From Oenanthe sinensis (Eukaryota > Streptophyta > Magnoliopsida > Apiales > Apiaceae): a stretch of 64,000 nt of DNA. Positions within the stretch are counted from its first letter, which is position 1. Each line of letters starts with the position of its first letter. The stretch lies in the NCBI GenBank assembly GCA_028671895.1, contig CM053806.1, positions 25,679,001 through 25,743,000 of the forward strand, written 5' to 3'. Position numbers and translations under genes: made by a program. This document shows positions 47,737 to 60,454 of this stretch, in pieces. The notes under the pieces are model-generated. The model was given only the letters and a program-made list of their open reading frames with translations, ran no database searches and was not told where the DNA came from.

Positions 47737-50700
47737 ATGACCTCTTCATCAAAGAAAGTTTCACAGAGTGGTTACATCTACGAACTTACAAATTTCATAG
47801 CATGTACAATAGTGGAAGAGGCACCCAAGGAGTTTCATCCTCTGATGAAATTTCTGGAAAGTTGCAAGGTAAAGAAGGCACTCAAAGATGCTCCAAAGAT
47901 CGTCTGCAACTTGGTGGAAGAATTTTGGGCAAGTGCTGAAATCACAAGTGACAACTCTGCAATTACATTCACTTGTAAAGGAGATAAGTACACTGTTACT
48001 AATGTTGTTATTAATGAATGCTTGGAATCACTAGCTAATAATACTGATAAAAGCCCAACAGATAAAGAAATTAGGTTAATGCTAAAATCTGTTAATTATG
48101 CTGAACTAGAAATAGGACTAGGCCATGTGGTTAGAAAACATCTTAGGAGAGAATGGTCTTATTTCTTTGATGTCATAATTAAATGCTTTAGTGGTAAAAT
48201 TAGCAATTTTGATGCAATAACAACTAGTATGTAGGAGGTAGCATATAGTATTTTGTTTGATAAATTTTTCAATCTATCTTCCATCATACTAAATGAAATT
48301 GCAGCAAAATTGGGTAATAAGGCTAATAGATCAAATCATATATATTATGCTAGATTTATTATGTTGTTTATTAACCATTTTGTGAAGGACATTGAAATAA
48401 CCAGAGAGATGGAGACTTTGGACTGCTGTGTCCAAAACAAAAAGGGTCTTCAAAGACTTGGACAGGATCAATCTTCACAGCAATGTGGAATTGATCTATC
48501 CACCTTTTGTTCAGGTATTTATTTCTTCCCTTATTTCTTCTAAAACTCAAGTTTCTTTGCCTTCTGTGGCAATGGAGGGTGCTAGCAGTAACCCCAACCC
48601 TCCTACCCAAGCCACACTACCTATTTCCTCAATCAAATCTAAGAAACCAACCTCAACAGGTTCCCAAAAATCTGTTGTTGTAAAATCAAAGAAAAGAAAA
48701 ACTCCAGGTGGTGATAGATTAGATGGAGAAGGTTCTGGTGAGGGAACTGGGGAAAGTCAAAGAACCCAGAAGGATAAGGAGAGAGAGGGTGTGCAACCCA
48801 AACCTACCCACTCCACAGTCTCCCAAAAGACTGTGGATGTTAACAAGGATAATACCACATCTCTGTTGGCATCTTCCCAAAAAGATGTCAATATTGAAAA
48901 GAGCCCATAGCCAGGGGCACTGAACAAAGATGGGGACACTCAAGCCAAAATCCCCAAATCCTATGAAAGGAGAAAGAAGAAAGTAACCTTTGCAGAAGGG
49001 GATTCACACACTGCAAAATCATAGGAAATTGTGGTGGAGCCTTCTCAAATTTAGTTTGATGCATCTCCAATAAATGTGGAGTTGCAGTCCCATTCTTTAT
49101 ATATTTCCATTCCTTTCTCTCCTCCACATCAAATTTCTTCAGAAAATATTTTGATAGACAATCAAGCATTTTCATATTCTCCTTCTTTGTTACTCAAGGA
49201 GAAGCCAACACTCCATTCTGAATTTTCTTCCCAGGAAGTTCAGGATTCCATTTCTCAAATCATCTCTAATGTAACTTCTCAAATAATTACATCAAATGTT
49301 TCTACTCCATCAATTGATGTCTCAACATCAATTGATATTCAGCCATCGACTGATAAGCCATCGATCGATACTCAAGATCATTCGATGGGTATGCATCAAT
49401 CGATGGATATCCTAAACACCTCATCAACTGATATTTTCATAACATCAATTGATACCCAATCAATTGATGTTGCACAAACACTTATAGGATTGAGTGAGTT
49501 GAGTGAGAGGCAGGATTGCATCCTGGCAAAAGGAGAGGGAGTAAGTGAGGTCATTCCTATTTCTTCCAGGAATGAGAGTGAAACACTTGAGGGCCCCACC
49601 TTAGAAGGTGCACAGATAATGAGTGAGGGAGAGGTGAGGTTCCAGGATGAGATCCTGATGAAAAATAGAGATATGAGTAAGAGTGACAGAAAAATTCTTG
49701 AATATGCTCAAGAGTTGAAGAATGAATTGTTGTCTGAGGAGGAGGGAGTAAAGGAGTTAGGGGGAGTCCCTAATGCAAATGAAGCAGGAGGAAGTGGTGT
49801 AGAGAAAGAAGCTGAATTATTGGAGGAAGTAGCTGTTGAAGATATGGAAGTTGATGCAGGTGACTTGGATCCAAGAAAATTTGTCCATCCTGATCCAAGG
49901 TACCAGGGACTAGCCACATCAAGCAACAGGGATGCTGAACAACTATTAGGCATTGATCATACTGAACAGAGAACTAGAAACTTGAAGGAAAGTTTGGTCA
50001 ATGTCACAGATGTCTGTCATATGACTCCTAGTGATCTAGAAAGTGATTCAGATGAGGAGCCATGGAAGAGTACCATTGATGGTTCTCTTGAAGATCCAGA
50101 AACAGTGATCCTATCACAATACAGAAGGGCAATGATGGAGGTGAACATTGAAGACTTAACTCACAGGAGAATTTCCACCTGCATGAAGGATCAGTTAAAA
50201 TTGCATAAAATGACAGTCACTGGCATAAAAAGGGAATTGGACAGCATCAAAGATTCAATCTCAACAAACAAGGATGTATTTGAAAGAAGATTGGATGAGA
50301 AACTGCCAATGAACACTCTGGTGCAAATTAAGGATAAATTATTTAAGGAGTCAAAGAATTTTACAGCCTTGGAAATGAGAGTAGAGTCCATAGAAACTAA
50401 GATGGAAGCTATAATTAGAGGACAGACTCCACATGCTGAAATTCTTCAAAAGTTTCTTGACAGAATGCCACCACCTCCTAATTGTGATGATAACAAAAAG
50501 GGGGGAAATACAAAGAAGAATAATGATAAAGATGGTGATGGTGGTGTTGGAGGAGCTGGGAGTGATAATCCTAGAGTCAATTTGGGTGGTCACAGCTGGA
50601 CCTCAAGAAGTGGTGCAAGTGGCAGTGGATGCTATAAGGGTCAATCTTCAAAATATTCCAAAGATGACATGGAATAGAAAAGGAGAGATATTAAGAAATT

Positions 50701-51793
50701 TGAAGATGATGTGGAAGCTAGAAGAAATTCTAGAGAAAAGGAAACTCAACTAATGATTGAGAGGGAAAGACAAAGATTTGAAACCCTAAAAAGAAACACT
50801 GAGTTGGTTGCAAAGGCTGCAGAGTCAGGAAAATTAGATGAATTTATTGCTCAAACCAGAGCAGTAAATGAAAGTGCAAAGGGGGCCACTCAGGAAAGCA
50901 ACTCAAATACAGAAGTTATTCTTCAATTGGATGTTTAAGCACTTAAAGAAAAGAAGAAAGAGAAAGCAATAGTGATTGAAGAAGAGAAGAAGAAGAAAAA
51001 TGAACCAGTAGGCCAAAAGCTACTTCAAGGAGCCATCACTACAGGAATCTCAGATGCCTCAAGGAGAGAACATGATAATGAAGAGATTGCTAGACAGATG
51101 GAAATGCAATAGCATTTGAAAGAGCTACAGGCAGAGCAACCATTGAGAAAAAGGAGAAAAATAGCAATGGCCCAGAAAAAGGTAGATTCATCTCAGAAGA
51201 TGGTGGTTCAGGAGAATCCTCAAGTCACTCAAGGAGAAACCAAGGAGGAAGTGACATTTGAAGGATACCAATTAAAAGGAACTCTAGTTATAAGTGAGAA
51301 AGGATTAATTGGAGTTAGAACCCATCCTGCAACTTCAAATCAAGAGGAATCCATGAGGTTGGAGTATGAAAATGGTTCTAAACTCACTTACTCAATGAAG
51401 GTGATTATGAAGAAGGGCTACAATGTATTGAAGACAATTCTACCTCTTCTAAACAAAAGGTACAAACTCAATGTGACTATTTCTCAGGAAATCGAACAAC
51501 AAATCTCAAAGCTGAGGAGAGCAAAAGCTGAAGCTGAACCTGATTCTCCTTTGAAGCTATTGAAATCTCAAGTCAAGAAGGTGGTATTGGAACCAAAGTA
51601 TGGCATGATTTTTACAAATGTGGAAGGTAATACAAAATTCTTTGATATCTGCAAATATCTGGACAAAATCACAGATGAGGAAATCCACTATCTTATGAAG
51701 CAACTTGGTGAAACTGATAGAGATGAAGCAATATTGAGGAGCACCTTTATGAGGCAATTAAAAAAAATGCTGAAAAGAAGAAGAAGTAATTGA
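47737..51793 (+). pseudogene. CopE env-like (third) ORF, about 1,350 codons, with stops and one frameshift
   Basis: The ATG at 47737 opens MTSSSKKVSQSGYIYE, matching CopA at base 180. Parts: a globular N-terminal region (to about 48420; RREWSYFFDVIIKCFSG, YYARFIMLFINHFV); a frameshift near 48430; a Lys/Pro/Ser-rich basic stretch; a Ser-Ile-Asp repeat (49305-49470) built of ATCAATTGAT words; an acidic middle; helices and a basic coiled coil (50690-51200); and a C-terminal region. Stops at 48232, 48908, 49022, 49051, 50675, 50936 and 51110 leave the frame otherwise unchanged; six of the seven fit a former Gln codon. No signal peptide or membrane span is apparent, so 'env' is positional only. 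Confidence 0.78.
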
Positions 51794-51962
51794 ACATTGA
51801 AGACCATGAAGAATTGAAGACACTGGAACAGTCTGCAAAGAATAATCATCAACCGGTGTTTCCTAAAAGTGCTATGAAAATTTCTTGATTCTATTTGAAT
51901 GATTATAGTTAAGGGTTTTTGTTATCATCAAGTAGATTTATGCCTGTTCATGTTGCAGACAC

Positions 51963-51976
51963 AAATAGGGGGAGAT
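51963..51976 (+). other. CopE polypurine tract
   Basis: AAATAGGGGGAGAT ends at the 3' LTR. Confidence 0.88.
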
Positions 51977-53150
51977 TGTTGAGAATCTACATGTAACTTG
52001 ATGATAATACTAAAACTTAGAATTATAGAAATTTTCAATAATTGTAACTGATCAACTGATATGAAATTTATAAATATCAATTGATCAAGGAACCATTTAT
52101 CAGTTGAAATGTTTATCTGAATCAACTGATAATATGGATTGTAGCATAGGTGTACTTAATCTATTTTCAATTGATAAGGTGTAAATCAATTGATATTTTC
52201 ATCAATTGATACTAGAGTCAATTGATATAGGTCATCAACTGATGTGTAACTTAGACTGTTAAATTGTGATTATTTGAAGACAGGAAAATTATACAAGTGA
52301 AGGATGATCAGTTGATATTGAAGTATCAACGGATAGAAGATCAATTGAAGAAACCAATTCAAGAGTTGGAGACCATCAACTGATGTGAAGATCCATCGAT
52401 TGATATATCGATTGATATCATTTATCAATCGATAAGGCAACTATACTTATCAATTGATGGATATCAAGATCAATCGAAGAACATTATCAGTTGATGAATA
52501 AAGGAAGAGTCAATTGATATGCTTAACAGCAAATTATCAATTGACTGTGACAAAAAGGCAATCTGTCAGAGATCCAGAAAGACAAAAGAACAAGACAAAA
52601 GAACACTATGGAAGACAGTCTATGATGACTGTGAAGACTCAAGTCGAAGCTGTCTTTTCAAAACACTGAAGACTTTTTCCTAGATCAGAAAAAGGAAAAA
52701 GCAAAAAGAAAAGATAGAAAATGTAGCAATTACAGAATTAAAAAAAGGTATATGTCTACTTTTCTAGGTAATTGTAAAATACACTTGTAATATATAAACA
52801 AGTGTAGTAGCAAGGTTAGAAGTAACAAAGTTAGAAAGAAATTCTTAGAATCAACTGATAATTTCAGAGAGCACATTGTAAGATCAGTTAATTTACATTT
52901 TAACCTTGTACAAACGAAGTTAGGTTTATTTCTAACCTAGGAACATTGAGCAAAAATATACACTGATGGAAAAATCAATCCATTAGTAATTTTAAATCTC
53001 TTGTTCAATTTATATTCTTTATCTGAGTTGTTCATACATATTCTGACTTTTCTCAAACACTAAGAACAAATATTAAAACACACAAAAAGTTTTGATATTT
53101 GTATTCAACCCCCCCTTCTATAAATATTGTCAGTGTTCTAAGAACTAACA
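51977..53150 (+). repeat. CopE 3' LTR
   Basis: It matches 40159-41304, with a 28-bp extra segment near 52194 and scattered substitutions. The motif array is at 52030-52530. The agagt duplication follows. Confidence 0.95.
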
Positions 53151-53800
53151 AGAGTCATGATAGGATCTTACTATATCTCACTTCTAGTAGACCAAATATA
53201 TTGTTTGCAACATGCCTGTGTGCTAGATTTCAAGCTGACCCTAGAGAATCACATCTAATTATTGTGAAATGAATTTTTAGGTATCTTAAGGGTGAACAAA
53301 CTCTTGGCCCATGATATCTAAGAGAGTCTGATCTTTCACTAATTGGCTACTTAGATTCTGATTATGTAGGATGTAAAGTAGACAGGAAAAGCACATGTTA
53401 ATGTCAATTTCTAGAAAATAGACTAATTTCTTGGTTTAGCAAGAAACAACAAACTGTTTCAACTTCAATTGCTGAGTCTGAATACATTGCAGCTGGAAGT
53501 TGCTGTGCTCAAATTCTGTGGACGAAGAATCAATTACTTGATTATGGATTAACCTTCTCAAATATTCCTATGTATTGTGATAATACAAGTGCTCTTCAAA
53601 TTGCAGAGAATCCAGTAAAATATTCCAGAACAAAACACATTGATGTCAGGTATCACTTCATTAGAAAACATGTTGAGAATGGAACTGTAAAACTTCTTTA
53701 TGTTCCAACTGACAAACAGATTGTAGACATTTTGACAAAGACACTCGATGAATCTATCTTTTTAAGACTAGTAAATGAGTTAGGTATGTTAAATATATAA
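53151..53800 (+). pseudogene. CopC RT end and RNase H piece
   Basis: It continues the CopC frame after CopE: SRPNILFATCLCARFQADP, FRYLKG, DSDYVGCKVDRKS, then EYIAAGSCCAQILW, YCDNTSALQIAENP and DVRYHFIRKHV, the copia RNase H with its catalytic Asp/Glu positions. Stops lie near 53270, 53315 and 53399. It ends at TAA near 53798. Confidence 0.87.
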
Positions 53801-54238
53801 ATGCATCATCAAAAGTAGCAAGGTATGTACTTTAAATATAGTCCTTGTTTGTCCCAAACTATATTTTATCATTGAAAATCTTATAAAGTATTTTACTTTA
53901 TTATAGTCTAATTTTAGACTCTGAAGGTTCTATAGACTCTTAGAAGTCTGTAGACTCTGAAGGTTCTCATCTACAGATTCTGAAACAGTTAATATTCGCG
54001 CCTGCAGACTCTGATTATTTTTGAACCGTTTAATTGACTAGAAATAGGCTGTAACAGTTATTTCACTAGTTACAGGCTATAGAATCGTGTGTATTGTATG
54101 CAGTTCGAACATAATAGAAATTTTACATACACTTTACTCACTTGTTTAATTGCAATTATTTTCTAAGGCAAAACCTCTCAGAGCTTTTTCAAGAACCCTA
54201 ATAGTTTTTTTTGCAAGAAATCTTTTAGACCCAACTCT
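53801..54238 (+). repeat. CopC pol-env spacer with AGACTCTGA words
   Basis: This is non-coding. Five to six copies of AGACTCTGA or close variants lie in 53912-54018, the position where CopA and CopE carry their own, different motif. Nothing else is seen. Confidence 0.7.
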
Positions 54239-57200
54239 ATGAATTAGTGGCTGCTCAATCTACTGTTATAAGGGGACCCAAGGTAATAGCTTTCACCTTT
54301 AGCGACTTTGATTTCATGACTACCAACCATGTTACAGCCCTAGGTGACAAGAAAGGGGTAGACGCTGACTACTATCCTATTATCCACACAGAAGTTGTCT
54401 CAGAGGCTTGGAGCTCAGCAAAGGTTGTTGATCCTACTCAGGATCAACTAGGTAAAATTATGTTCACTTTTGGCAATACCACTTTTGATGTTACTACTAA
54501 TGTTATCAATTCTGTGTGTCAATTGCCTGTTAAACAACTTTTGATGACACTGTTTCTGATTCTGATGTTAAGAATATGCTTAATTCATTAGGTTACACTA
54601 GTAGTTTAGATAATATGAGTAAGTTAACTAGGCCTTACTTGAGAAATGAATGGTCCTTCTTCTTTGATCAAATTGTTAACTATTTCACTGGAAAGTGTAG
54701 TGGTTTTGATGGTTGAACCTTCATTACATATCAAATTGATCATAGTCTCTTGTTTGGCAGGGTGATATGTTGCTCAATCAAATGGGGAAAAAATTGAACA
54801 ATGTGCAAGTAGGAAGAAATAAAGTCTACTACCCTAGATTTATCATGCTTATCCTAAATCACTTTGCTCCGGACATGTCTGCCAAGCTTGCAGATGAATG
54901 TAGTGTGCAGGAATACATGCAACAAAAAAGTATATTATCTGACATCAAGAAAATTGATGATAAAAAGAAAATTAACCTACCTGTCATGGTGTATCCACAG
55001 TTAATGCAGGTAAAAATCTCAACCTACAAGCCTTCTATCTATAATTCTTCTTTCTTTGGAGGTGAAATAGTGCATGAACAAGTAATGGAGAGTCCCCCTG
55101 CACCTACCCAAGTAACCAAATCACCAACCCAAAAATAAGCTCACAAGCCCAAATCTAAAAAGAAACCAACCTCTGATGTCTCTCAACAGACACCAGTTGT
55201 AAAGAGGAGAAAGTTGATTCAAACCAGACTAATAGATGAGCATGATGATGAAGAGCTCAACCCTCTAGAGAAGCGGGTTGTTGAAGGGTTTTCTTTGCTA
55301 AAAGAGGGCCATAATGCACCTGATTCTAGTCTTCAAGCCAAGTCTGTAGACTATCAAATGGCTATAGACTTTGAAAAACCTAGGAATGCACCTCAGGATT
55401 CTCAATTAGAGTTTCCTAAAAAATCTTTTGCCAAGAAATATATGAGGTTGATGAAAGCATGTTCATCACACACACACAAGCTTGTTATTGTTACTAATCC
55501 TATTTTGTAGGAAATAGATGCTCCCAATGCTCCTGTAAAGCCAGACTCTGAACATCAAAAAATTCCTGTACCAGAGTCTAATGTTGAGTCAGAGTCTAGA
55601 CTTGCCTTCAGACTCTGATCATGACACATTTTGGGAAACAATGCTAATGCAAGCAGTTTCATGTCTTATAGACTCTGTTTTCACTCCAACTGATGAGGTG
55701 TTGTTGTTCTTGTATACATTATTGGAACCTGTTGAAGATCCAGAATCATATCAGACTCAATTTCAAGTCTGAGAACTTCTTTCTACTTATGATGCAGGGA
55801 AGAAATGGAAATAGATCTACATATGTCTGCACATGATGTAATCACAAATCTTTACAACCACCTCTTCAGTTTTTCTCTTCAAAATCAAGTAGGTGGGGTC
55901 ATAGAAGGCAAGACAAATGAAGTTCTCAAAGGAGTTGGTGTGCCAGACTCTGAAAAGAAAAAGACTAAAAAGGTCAAGAAAACCAAAGTCCTTAAAAGGA
56001 TAGAATCAACGTCTGTTATTGAGTCAGAGACTGAGCCTGAGCAATCAATCTTTGATTATGATGCAGTTTGGGATAATGGGGTTACCTATATGACATCAAT
56101 ACAATGGATCTCACACATTCAACCTTTTTTCAGAAAGGTGGTTAACTATCTTGTGCACAATGTAGGCAATGTGGCCAACAACTATATTATCCTACCTACC
56201 AGAGTAGATTGGATCAACTAAAGGGCTTTTACTATAGCAATATTAAAAAGGTGTTGCAAGACCTTTTTAATAGAGTTGATAATGCTACCTCCAGAATTAA
56301 TACTCAGTTTGAGGTGTTGCAATCCAATCTTAGGAACAATGATAATGTTGTTCAAGGGTCTTTTGCATATATCAAGAAAGAACAAACAAGTCTTAAAACC
56401 TCTATCTCTACCCTTACTGAAAAGGTTGAATAAGTCATTGCTACCCAAGCCAACATCAATTCTGTTTTGGAACATATTCTTTTGGCTGTTACAGGTGGTG
56501 ATGATGTTAAAAAGGGGTAGAAGAGCGGTGCTTCAAGAAGGAGTGGTAAGGATGACACTTGCAAAGATCCAAGGGAGATAAAAGGAAAATAGGAGATAGT
56601 GATGAAGGAGGTGATGGTGGTTCTCATGGTCCTAGGGGACCTGGTGGTATGCAATAACCTAAGTTTGAAAGATTTGTCAAGTCACACCAACCAGGTACTG
56701 GATATGGGACATCTGAGTCTAACTCGGACTCTGGTAAAAGAAGACAGAGTGTAGATGTGACGAACATAAAAAGGAAGATATCAAGGAACCTAGTTACTAG
56801 GCATGCAATCAACAAAGTTTACATCTAAATCCCTTGTTAACTAAGGGATCATGAGGTTTCTCTTCTTCTGATATTGAAAGAACTCCAAATCTAACTCTAG
56901 ATCCTCAACCCTTGACAGATAGAGAGTTTGGGAAGATCACCCCAAATCATTTGAATAAAGTGGTGGCTGCTCAAATTATCTATAACATTACAGAAAAAAG
57001 GTTGCCAGGAGAACAATATAGAGTTGAAAAGTTAAAAAATGAAATCCTGGTATACTTTATAGAGGGAGGGTCTATGAGGTGGATAAGCCAAATAAACTTC
57101 ATATTTTTCAAGACAATGGTGTAGTTGTAATATATTAAAAAAAATTTATCCACATCAGCTGAGGTAAACAAAATCAAGGAAAGAGTAGTGACAGATTGGG

Positions 57201-57583
57201 TGAAGGAGATTGATAGAAAGCTATCTTTGCACAAAGCAATGGACAAGAAGAAGGCTAATTTTATCTTGATGTATGTTGATACAGAAAGAAATGATCAATA
57301 CATGCCTCTAGAGATTAAAGAAATAAAGTTTAAGGAGGGTGTGGGTTATTACTTTAGTTTTCAGCCTAGGAAAGGGAAGGTTAGTGTTCTGTTGTTAAAA
57401 GACTTGAAAGATCAAGATTGCAATGTAAATGAATTGAGAGCAACTTATTGTCAAGTAAAATGTGAAACTGAAGAAATGAAGAAGCTAAAGAGGTTTGTTG
57501 GTGAATCATTAGCAGATGTTGAGGAGAAGATGCTAAAGACATTTCTGCAAAGGAATTCATCCTTTGAAATGATAAATGAATAA
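54239..57583 (+). pseudogene. CopC env-like ORF, heavily broken
   Basis: A series of frames covers this stretch: 54247-54591, 54767-55138, 55214-55510, 55581-55772, 55805-56221, 56209-56433, 56912-57124 and 57188-57583. LRNEWSFFFDQIVNYFTGK (near 54640) matches RREWSYFFDVIIKCFSGK of the CopE env-like ORF, which supports common origin. The last piece (GYYFSFQPRKGKVSVLLLKD) is closely related to the CopF ORF at 63751. AGACTCTGA-type words occur in coding DNA near 55330, 55545-55615 and 55670. Confidence 0.72.
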
Positions 57584-57681
57584 TAATTCTTTCTTCTATA
57601 TATATTGTTCTAGATCAATTGTTTAAATTCTTTGGTTTTGACATCATCAAACTTTGATTTATGCTTAAATTTTATAAAGTA

Positions 57682-57695
57682 TAAATAAGGGAGAT
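57682..57695 (+). other. CopC polypurine tract
   Basis: TAAATAAGGGAGAT lies directly before the 3' LTR. Confidence 0.7.
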
Positions 57696-58412
57696 TGTTA
57701 GGAATATATTCATTTGATGATGTACAAAATGCTAGAACAGAGTCTAACATAGTTGTATTTGTAATAGAATTAAATAAGTCAATCTAGTCTCTGATTATTT
57801 GTCTACAAGAGTTATCTTAGACCTTGTACAGGTAACAAGTGTTTTGAACTTAAAATATTTTCAGAAGAATCAAGATCAAAGTCTATAGACTATCAGATTC
57901 TATAGACTATCAGAGTCTATAGACTATCTGAGTTTGAAGATCAACTGTCAGAGTCTAGAGTACTTAAGAGTTTGTGAAGCTGAAGCGAATTTTGGAAGGT
58001 GATGACAATAAAAGGAAGTCTTCCAAGATAAGGTCAATGATACTACATATATGTTATGGGAAGAAAATAGAATTACATAAGGAAACTATCAACTAATAGA
58101 TATGCATTTATTCCTAATTAAATTGTAATTTCTTTTATTAATTGATAGGCAGTTCTTTATATAAATATTCTATATAACCTAATGTAATTTGTCGAAGTTT
58201 TGTGAGAGTATAGAAATAGAGAGAGTTGTTGTGATAAACACACAGTAGCTGTTAGGGTTTATATACACCCTAGGAGACTTTGTATTAACACATAAATAAT
58301 ACAAACATTATTTTCTTCAATATCTTTGGGTTTGTTCTTTATTCATTATTCGAATCATAAATCTTAATAGTTAATTTTAAACAGGCAAAAAGAGACACAA
58401 GTATTCAACTGA
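57696..58412 (+). repeat. CopC 3' LTR, right end uncertain
   Basis: It starts TGTTAGGAATATATTCATTTG, as does the CopF LTR in reverse. AGAGTCTATAGACTAT words lie at 57875-57960. Similarity with the CopF LTR fades at ACAAGTATTCAAC (about 58400-58412), before the C-rich end, so the last part is probably lost. Confidence 0.75.
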
Positions 58413-59332
58413 TTTAGTTAACTAATTTTGATTTAAATGTGATCTAAAAAGTTGTACTAAAATATAATTTTCACTTAATATTACTTTATGTAATTATATA
58501 GTAGAACGTTACTCGACATCCACTCACGGCACCATCTGGCAAGTTATATGAATATTTATTATTATTGGTGAACATTAAAATTATTAAGAAATAAATTTAA
58601 GAAAAATATAATCCAAACAAAATATGTTATAAGGGAGAAAATATTATAATATAAAAAAGTTAATAAAATTCAATAAATATATACAAAAAAAATTTGACAA
58701 ATAAATACATTATCATAACATAATTTTCCATCAAGTATGAAATATTAAACTGTTTAACAATTTGACATTCATTTCAAAAAATCATAACAAATCCTATTAA
58801 ATATAAAAGAAACTATAGTTGATCCAATTAACTAAATTTTATTTTTGTATCGATAAAAGAGATTAGCTATATTATATATTAAAATGGTGATTGTTTTAAT
58901 GGAAAAGAGAGAGGTATGCACTAACCTTGAGTGATTGCTAGCCAGCTCAACTAATGTCTTTGCTAACATCAAAACCATATTTTGGTTAGAACATCGTATA
59001 ACTGCATACATCGTATAATGTTGTCAAGCAGAATGATGGAGCTTGTAATTATCCATGAATTCATGTCTCTACTTTTTTTTTGTGGTGGTCGAATCCTCTA
59101 CTTTCTTGTGGTTATTAAATCTTAGATCTAACACAAATCCTTATTTTATCTCATGTTCACAAAAAAAGCTTAACAATATAATTTTAATTTAAGGGTGAAC
59201 TTAAATCACACATAAGGATATTTCTATATGATACAGTTCTGATTGTTTGATCGGTGACATATGAAACCATTATGTGAAATTTACTACAACAAGTAGATAA
59301 GTAACATAATACAAACAAAATCAATAAAATCA
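58413..59332. other. AT-rich DNA without recognisable features
   Basis: No coding region, terminal repeat or RNA gene could be supported. Confidence 0.5.
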
Positions 59333-60454
59333 TGAAAGGCATATGATAAGAACTATTTGACATAAGTAGATAACAACTCAACTCAAGTAAGAAAATGAAG
59401 TAAGTAATAAATAATGAGGAAGGAATCAAGTCAAAGAATGTCAACTAGACACAAAGAATCCTAATATCAGAAGTGTTCTAATGAAACTGCTACTCTATAC
59501 CGGAAGAAGTTCATTAATATGTTCAAGCGTCGGCGAAAAATAAAGGAGTAGTATTTCAGAAGATACAGAAGATTTCAAATGCCTACTACAAAGAGATTCC
59601 AAGATAAGAAATAATGAAGACAAAGCTAGAGGACAAGACAAGACACAAAGACCAATACAGCAAAAATGAGAATCAACATTGTAGTTAGTCATCCGTGAAC
59701 CAGACCAGTGCACAGGGTGTTAACAATGTCAGTGAAGATTCGTCATCAAAAAGTTTAAGCGATTAGAAAGGTTATTGTTGAAGAACAGAAGAGTTTTATC
59801 TACCTCAACAATAGTCAAGCCTTTAATTTAATTCTCTATTAATTAATTAAATTAATTAGTTAATTTAATTAGTAAATTAATTCACTCAGAATTAATTTAT
59901 TTCTTAAATTAATTAAAGGATCAATTAATTTAGAATTATTTTAGAATGACAGAAGAAAGAAGCTAGAAGCTCAAAGGGATACAGAAACAGCTAAACAGGC
60001 CTGACGGTACAGACTTTAAGACAAGACGGAAAAAGAAATGACACAGAAGAAATGCAGAGTCATATATTCTTAAAAGTGGAACCCCGGTTGGAATTGATTT
60101 ATCATTCCCAAGTCAAAAGGAGTTCGGTTCCAGACGATCAGGAGACCGCAGCTTAGAGCGTAAGGATTTATTTAATTAATAAATATTTTATTTATTTAGT
60201 AAATTATATTTATAAATATCTAAATAATATTAGATATTTATTTTTATAATTTCTGAATTAAATTTATTATTTATTAATCAAAGAATATAAGCTGTGCGGG
60301 TCGAAAAGCATTTCTACGGAGCTAGCCCTAATAAGGACAAAATAGGCCCCGGTTTCTTTCAATTTGTTAGCAGGTCACCAGTGATTTTGTGTGACCAACC
60401 GGTGCTTGACACGTGTCCTAAACAAATCAAAAAGAAAAGAATATGGCAGGTTAT

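Larger units (their letters stand above)
40159..53150 (+). mobile_element. CopE: 13-kb Sirevirus-type element with a long env-like ORF
   Basis: LTRs of 1,146 bp (40159-41304) and 1,174 bp (51977-53150) flank PBS, gag, pol, a spacer with a motif array, the env-like ORF and a polypurine tract. The target duplication is agagt (40154-40158 and 53151-53155), so it sits in the RT/RNase H junction of CopC. It is of the same superfamily as CopA, sharing gag start, pol, env-like start, promoter elements and motif words. LTR divergence is a few percent plus one 28-bp indel (near 52194). Confidence 0.96.
17972..58412 (+). mobile_element. CopC: old Sirevirus-type element, split by CACTA, CopD and CopE
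   Basis: Pieces that continue one copia element lie on either side of CopD and CopE, each flanked by its 5-bp duplication. They are integrase end, RT, RNase H, spacer, env-like ORF, polypurine tract and 3' LTR. The gag, the 5' LTR and the start of pol must lie to the left of the CACTA/CopA block, outside the window. All parts carry stops and frameshifts, so it is the oldest layer. Confidence 0.85.

Noticed and set aside
59184..59713. Two minus-strand open frames of 72-86 codons
   Set aside because: Low-complexity composition, no similarity to any family I recognise, and they overlap the LTR-like region.
59717..59760. Alternative left end of the 60-kb LTR at TGTTAACAATG
   Set aside because: No 5-bp duplication matches the right flank, whereas aatca at 59328-59332 does; the boundary remains uncertain.
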